A DNA stretch of 64,000 nt, from contig NZ_CP053828.1 of the NCBI RefSeq assembly GCF_013372165.1, forward strand, positions 682,001 through 746,000, written 5' to 3'. A program made the position numbers and the translations under genes. The notes below the pieces were generated by a model. That model was not told where the DNA came from and searched no databases. It saw only the letters and a program-made list of their open reading frames with translations. This DNA comes from Campylobacter hyointestinalis subsp. lawsonii (GTDB lineage Bacteria > Campylobacterota > Campylobacteria > Campylobacterales > Campylobacteraceae). Below, one piece after another: positions 60,142 through 64,000 of this stretch (positions are counted from its first letter, which is position 1; every line of letters starts with the position of its first letter).

Positions 60142-60703
60142 AGATAGAAGTTTAGAAGAGATAGATATCCTTAAGTTGCTATTTTATGCGCTATTATTTA
60201 TGGTTGTTTGTATAGTGATGATTTTTGCTTTTTTAGTACCAAGTATAAAAGATTATAAAAATGCGAAGATAAATAATAATGATAAAGCAGTAAATTTATA
60301 TAAGATAGAGCAAGTTTATAATGGCGAATACTTAAATTTAAAAAGCCTAAAACAAAAAAATGAAAAGCCTTTGGACGCGATATCTAGCCGTTTTAACGAG
60401 ATTAAATTTGTAGCTCAGACCGGTAGATTTTTTAGTAATGTAAAGCTATTTGGACTTCCTAAAGAGGACAAAGATGAGAAATTTTTAAGATATGAGTTAA
60501 ACGTTACTGGTTCTATCAAGAGTCCGCAAAATTTTTATAATTTTCTAAATTTTATAAATGAGTATGAAAATATAATAAAAGTTGATTTTCCTATCTCTAT
60601 GCAAAGTGATGGAAATAGGATAGATACGAGCTTTAAGATAAAAGTTTATATGAGCGAAACAGATCTACAAGAGACCGATGAGAGTAAAGATAAGGTCTTA
60701 TAA
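60134..60703 (+). CDS. PilO-like membrane protein
   Basis: A 189-residue protein with one membrane segment (about 13–35), coiled-coil region and a PilO-type periplasmic domain (RYELNVTGSIKSPQNFYNFLNFINEYENIIKVDFPISM in two parts). The 3' end overlaps the convergent tilS by 71 bp. Together with the two upstream genes it forms a PilMNO/GspLM-like trio without adjacent pilus ATPase or secretin. Confidence 0.7.
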   Translation: MNKDRSLEEIDILKLLFYALLFMVVCIVMIFAFLVPSIKDYKNAKINNNDKAVNLYKIEQVYNGEYLNLKSLKQKNEKPLDAISSRFNEIKFVAQTGRFFSNVKLFGLPKEDKDEKFLRYELNVTGSIKSPQNFYNFLNFINEYENIIKVDFPISMQSDGNRIDTSFKIKVYMSETDLQETDESKDKVL

Positions 60704-61649
60704 GTGGTGGAATTTTTAGTATTCTGCACTCTTCTTTAAATTTTTTATCCATTTTTTGCTTGTTTAGTGGCGATATGAAATAATGCGTATCATTAGAAGC
60801 TATGCAGATCTTATGAGACATCACGCAGTCGCTTTTTTGACACAAAAGTCTTGATTTTTGGCTCATTAAAACACCTAGTCTTTTGGCTGCTTTATCTATA
60901 AGATTTATCGAATTTTCACTTTTTTTTACTATAAAAAACTCTCCATCATCATATATAAATTCTCCCAAAAGCATCTTTTTATCATTTCTTAAAAACTCAA
61001 AGCTCTTTGCAACTCCTTTGCTAAACTCGTTTATAAAATCGTCACTAAATTTTGTTCTCATATAGTTTCGTTTAAATTTAATATCACAATTTGAAATATC
61101 TGTAAAATACTTGATATCTCTTTCGTTTAAAAAATTTAGAATTTCATTTCTGCTTATATTTATAAGCGGTCTAGCTACACTAATTTGCTTTTTGATATTT
61201 TCAAATTTAGCCATTTTTGTTTCAAGCGGTTCAAATCCACATAGATTTGCTATTCCAGCGCCTTTGCTAAGTTGCATAAAAAACCATTCTAAACAGTCAT
61301 TTAGCTGATGAGCAAAGATGAGTGAGTTATAACCAAATTTTATACAAATTTCATCAAAAAAACTATGCCTAATATCGCGCGCCTTTTTTTCAAAATTTGA
61401 GCCGTTTTTTAGATCCAAAGGAGCAGTTTTGATATAAATTTTTTTATTAAATTTCAAGCAAAGCTCTTTAGCACTAGCTTCTTCTAAGTCGCTCGCAGCT
61501 CTTGTTTTGTAATTTACAAAAGCTAAGTCAAATTCCAAACCAAGCTCATCTAAAAGATAAAAAAGAGCTGTACTATCAACTCCGTGTGAAAATGCTAACA
61601 AACATTTTTTATTTTTTAACGCGTCTAAATTTGATAGTTTAATGCTCAA
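60633..61649 (-). CDS. tilS: tRNA(Ile)-lysidine synthetase TilS
   Basis: The 338-residue enzyme has the P-loop [16 protein letters not shown] (an SGGxDS variant normal in Campylobacter), and [21 protein letters not shown]. It changes C34 of tRNA-Ile(CAU) to lysidine. It overlaps the rimO stop by 11 bp and the PilO-like gene at its 3' end. Confidence 0.92.
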   Translation of the reverse strand: MSIKLSNLDALKNKKCLLAFSHGVDSTALFYLLDELGLEFDLAFVNYKTRAASDLEEASAKELCLKFNKKIYIKTAPLDLKNGSNFEKKARDIRHSFFDEICIKFGYNSLIFAHQLNDCLEWFFMQLSKGAGIANLCGFEPLETKMAKFENIKKQISVARPLINISRNEILNFLNERDIKYFTDISNCDIKFKRNYMRTKFSDDFINEFSKGVAKSFEFLRNDKKMLLGEFIYDDGEFFIVKKSENSINLIDKAAKRLGVLMSQKSRLLCQKSDCVMSHKICIASNDTHYFISPLNKQKMDKKFKEECRILKIPPLIRPYLYSHRSLVDLFRSYKLLS

Positions 61650-62946
61650 CTATCGTTCCTAAAAGTTTATCGCCATGAAAATCTGTGATCAAACAATCAT
61701 AAATTTCGCCCACTTTAGGATCTTTTATTTGAGTATCATTTATGAGAATTTCACCATCTATCTCCCTGTCCCACACTATACTTTTAGCCCCAAAAAACAT
61801 TTCGCCCTCACTGCTTATCCCGTTTATTTGAACTTTTATAGTTTTATTTAGTAGATTTTTAAAGCTCTCATCAATGCTTTTTTTGATGATTTTTTCTATT
61901 TTGTTTAGTCTTTTTGTTATAATTTTTGGACTTACTTGTTCCATTTCATAAGCAAGAGTATCTTCTTCTTTAGAATATGCAAAAGCTGAAATTCTATCAA
62001 ATTTAAATTCACTCAAAAACTCGCATAATTCATCAAATCTATCATCTGTTTCGCCAGGATGTCCTACGATGACGCCTGTTCGTAAAAAGCTATCTTTTGC
62101 ATTTCTCATTTTGTATAAAAGTTCTTTTAAACGCTCTTTTGATGAGCCTCTACGCATTATTTTTAACATATCATCATTTATATGCTGGATAGGCATATCA
62201 AAATAATTCACAAATTTAGGTGAAGCTATGATGCGTTCTATCAAAGAAAAACTAGCAGTAGTCGGATACAGGTATAAGATCCTAGCTGCCTTTATGCCAT
62301 CAATTTTTTCTATTTCGTCTATGAGGCTTATAAGTCCGTTTTTTATACCAAAATCTCGCAAAAATGAGCTAGTGTCTTGAGCGATGAAGCTAAAGTCGCT
62401 AAAGCCGTCTTTTATGAGTGCTTTTACCTCATCAGCTATACTTTCTATACTTCTGCTTTGAAGTTTTCCTTTAAATGAAGGGATCGCACAAAAGCTGCAT
62501 TTTTGGTTGCAACCCTCGGCTATTTTTATGTATGCGTGGTAGCTAGACCCTGTTATGATACGTTTTGTATTGCTTTTTTGCAAGTAAATTTCAGGACTAA
62601 ATAGACTTTGCTTTTTAAGGATAAGCTCATCTATCTTAGCATAGTCTCCAACTCCGCTAAATATATCGACTTCTGGAAGCTCACGCATAAGCTCGTCACG
62701 ATATCTTTGCATCAAACATCCTGTGACTACTAGTACGCTATTTTCTTTTTTATAACTTGCTAGTTCAAGTATAGCCCTTATGCTTTCTTCTTTTGCGCTC
62801 TCTATAAAACCGCATGTATTTACTATCATAACATCGGCATTTTTAGGGTCATCAACGATATCGTATGAGCTAAGGCGTCCTAGCATTATCTCGCTATCGA
62901 CTAGATTTTTATTACATCCAAGTGAGACTAAATATAAGTTTGGCAT
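61639..62946 (-). CDS. rimO: Ribosomal protein S12 methylthiotransferase RimO
   Basis: The 435-residue methylthiotransferase has [11 protein letters not shown] at the N-terminus and radical SAM motif [16 protein letters not shown] near residue 145, plus a C-terminal TRAM domain. The PSFKG after the cluster distinguishes RimO from MiaB. It modifies Asp of S12. It is one base from panC. Confidence 0.95.
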   Translation of the reverse strand: MPNLYLVSLGCNKNLVDSEIMLGRLSSYDIVDDPKNADVMIVNTCGFIESAKEESIRAILELASYKKENSVLVVTGCLMQRYRDELMRELPEVDIFSGVGDYAKIDELILKKQSLFSPEIYLQKSNTKRIITGSSYHAYIKIAEGCNQKCSFCAIPSFKGKLQSRSIESIADEVKALIKDGFSDFSFIAQDTSSFLRDFGIKNGLISLIDEIEKIDGIKAARILYLYPTTASFSLIERIIASPKFVNYFDMPIQHINDDMLKIMRRGSSKERLKELLYKMRNAKDSFLRTGVIVGHPGETDDRFDELCEFLSEFKFDRISAFAYSKEEDTLAYEMEQVSPKIITKRLNKIEKIIKKSIDESFKNLLNKTIKVQINGISSEGEMFFGAKSIVWDREIDGEILINDTQIKDPKVGEIYDCLITDFHGDKLLGTIVEH

Positions 62947-62947
62947 A

Positions 62948-63769
62948 CTACACCCACAGATTGTCTATCAGACGGGTTTTGCCTACGTAGGCTGCTACTA
63001 AAATAATGCTATTTCCTAAAATGACTTTTTCTATTGCTTCAAAGTCTCTATTTACGATTTCGGCATAATCAACCTTCAAAGGCTCCAAAGACTCTTGCAT
63101 GGCTGTTTTTATGACTGGTGAGCTTAACTCTCCTGCTTTTATTAAATTTGAAGCTTTCATAAGCGCTCTTGAGAGTTTGAGTGCGTAGCAAAGCTCACTA
63201 TCGCTAAGATATGTATTTCTTGATGAAAGTGCTAGTCCATCACCTCCTCTTACTATCTCGCACGGAACAATCTCTAAATTTAAAAAGAAGTTTTTTACCA
63301 TATTTTGTACGATAGCAAGCTGTTGAGCATCTTTTTTTCCAAAATACGCTCTATCTGGTCTGATGAGGTTAAAAAATTTGTTTAAAACCCTGCATACTCC
63401 ATCAAAATGCCCTGGGCGTTTTACGCCCTCAAGTACGCTTGAGAGATGTTTTGGTGCTAGTATTAATGGTTCGTCTTTTGCATATATTTCGCTCTCTTTA
63501 GGAAAGAAAACGGCTGATGCACCGCTAAGAGAACAAATTTTTATATCTGCTTCCTCATTTCTTGGATAAGTGCTTAGATCTTCTCCTGGTAAAAACTGAG
63601 TTGGATTTACGAAAATACTTACTATTGTATTGTCATTTTGTTCTACTGATTTTTTGATTAAAGATGCGTGACCGCCGTGCAAAGCTCCCATAGTAGGGAC
63701 AAATCCGACGCTTCCTTTAGCATTTTTGCGCCATTCTAAGACTTCGCTTACGCTTTTTAATATCTGCAT
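62948..63769 (-). CDS. panC: Pantothenate synthetase PanC
   Basis: The 273-residue enzyme joins pantoate and β-alanine. Motifs: [76 protein letters not shown]. It leads the operon panC–rimO–tilS. No panB or panD is in this window. Confidence 0.96.
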   Translation of the reverse strand: MQILKSVSEVLEWRKNAKGSVGFVPTMGALHGGHASLIKKSVEQNDNTIVSIFVNPTQFLPGEDLSTYPRNEEADIKICSLSGASAVFFPKESEIYAKDEPLILAPKHLSSVLEGVKRPGHFDGVCRVLNKFFNLIRPDRAYFGKKDAQQLAIVQNMVKNFFLNLEIVPCEIVRGGDGLALSSRNTYLSDSELCYALKLSRALMKASNLIKAGELSSPVIKTAMQESLEPLKVDYAEIVNRDFEAIEKVILGNSIILVAAYVGKTRLIDNLWV

Positions 63770-63926
63770 TTTTCTGCTCTTTATAAAGAATTTTTAACCG
63801 CTTATTTTAGCATAATTTTCTTAAAGGGCTTTAACTAAATCTTCTGATTTTATGAAAATCAAAAATAGCTATAACTAAATTTTAACCAAAAATAGGGTAA
63901 AATTATGAAAAATTCAAGGAATAAAT

Positions 63927-64000
63927 TTGGACAATTACGAATACACAGAACTATTAAAAAAGCTAAATACAAAAATAGAAAATATCAGCTCTATAATTAA
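63927..64000 (+). CDS. prfB: Peptide chain release factor 2 (5' end only)
   Basis: From a TTG at 63927 with AAGGAATAAA upstream, the frame reads DNYEYTELLKKLNTKIENIS to the window edge, the start of Campylobacter PrfB. Only 24 codons are visible, so the presence of the +1 frameshift site used in other bacteria cannot be judged. Confidence 0.75.
   Translation, partial: MDNYEYTELLKKLNTKIENISSII

Overview
The window comes from a Campylobacter chromosome. The AT-rich codon usage, the 16S rRNA sequence, the epsilonproteobacterial gene neighbourhoods (aminotransferase–DUF234–flgS, nusA–HP0268–miaB, tilS/rimO/panC/prfB) and the 23S intervening sequence all fit the C. fetus / C. hyointestinalis / C. 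lanienae / C. iguaniorum group. I do not assign a species.

Layout. 1–6.8 kb is the right end of an integrative island inserted at a tRNA-Met(CAT) gene: virB5, a virB3–virB4 fusion and virB2 of a type IV secretion system, decayed small genes, and a tyrosine integrase next to the tRNA 3' end. 6.9–16 kb holds core genes: putP, a polar amino-acid ABC transporter with two binding proteins, thiE, uppP, a class-V aminotransferase, a DUF234 protein and flgS. 16.8–22.9 kb carries radA–ftsY–tlpA-like, a 5-formyl-THF cyclo-ligase, rny, a YSC84 protein and DedA, then a stop-riddled pseudogene. 23.6–31.5 kb is a split rRNA operon: 16S–tRNA-Ile, then a three-gene dioxygenase / ACT-domain / LysE cassette, then a second rrn-type promoter, 23S (with an IVS) and 5S. 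31.5–40 kb is accessory debris: two VNTRs, remnants of phage lysozyme, adenine methylase, Rha, a Mu-type transposase and a CI/LexA-like repressor. Embedded in it are an intact ComEA-like gene and an exported cupin/CMD/cyclophilin-like operon. 40.3–42.7 kb is ybdD–cstA. 42.8–52.3 kb is a thiS…thiFGH locus split by a MarR/cupin pair and a tricarballylate utilisation operon with its GntR regulator. 52.5–64 kb is core: yigZ, a chemoreceptor, nusA, HP0268-like, miaB, a DUF374 acyltransferase, a PilM/N/O-like trio, tilS, rimO, panC and the start of prfB.

The most unusual signals are five. (1) A dispersed structured repeat of about 65–95 nt with several hairpins appears five times: in the island, in the 16S leader, in the 23S leader and twice in the phage debris. 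Its stems differ in sequence but keep pairing, and one copy can be compared with a paralogous locus that lacks it. (2) A G10 tract lies inside the virB2 pilin reading frame, between the start codon and the signal peptide, so the pilus looks phase-variable. (3) The rRNA operon is interrupted by an amino-acid hydroxylation/export-type cassette, and 23S has acquired its own copy of the rrn promoter. (4) A G9 tract abuts the -10 box of a chemoreceptor promoter. (5) A 12-bp palindrome is shared between a marR promoter and the downstream cupin gene, and a MerR-type 19-bp-spacer promoter precedes the exported cupin operon.
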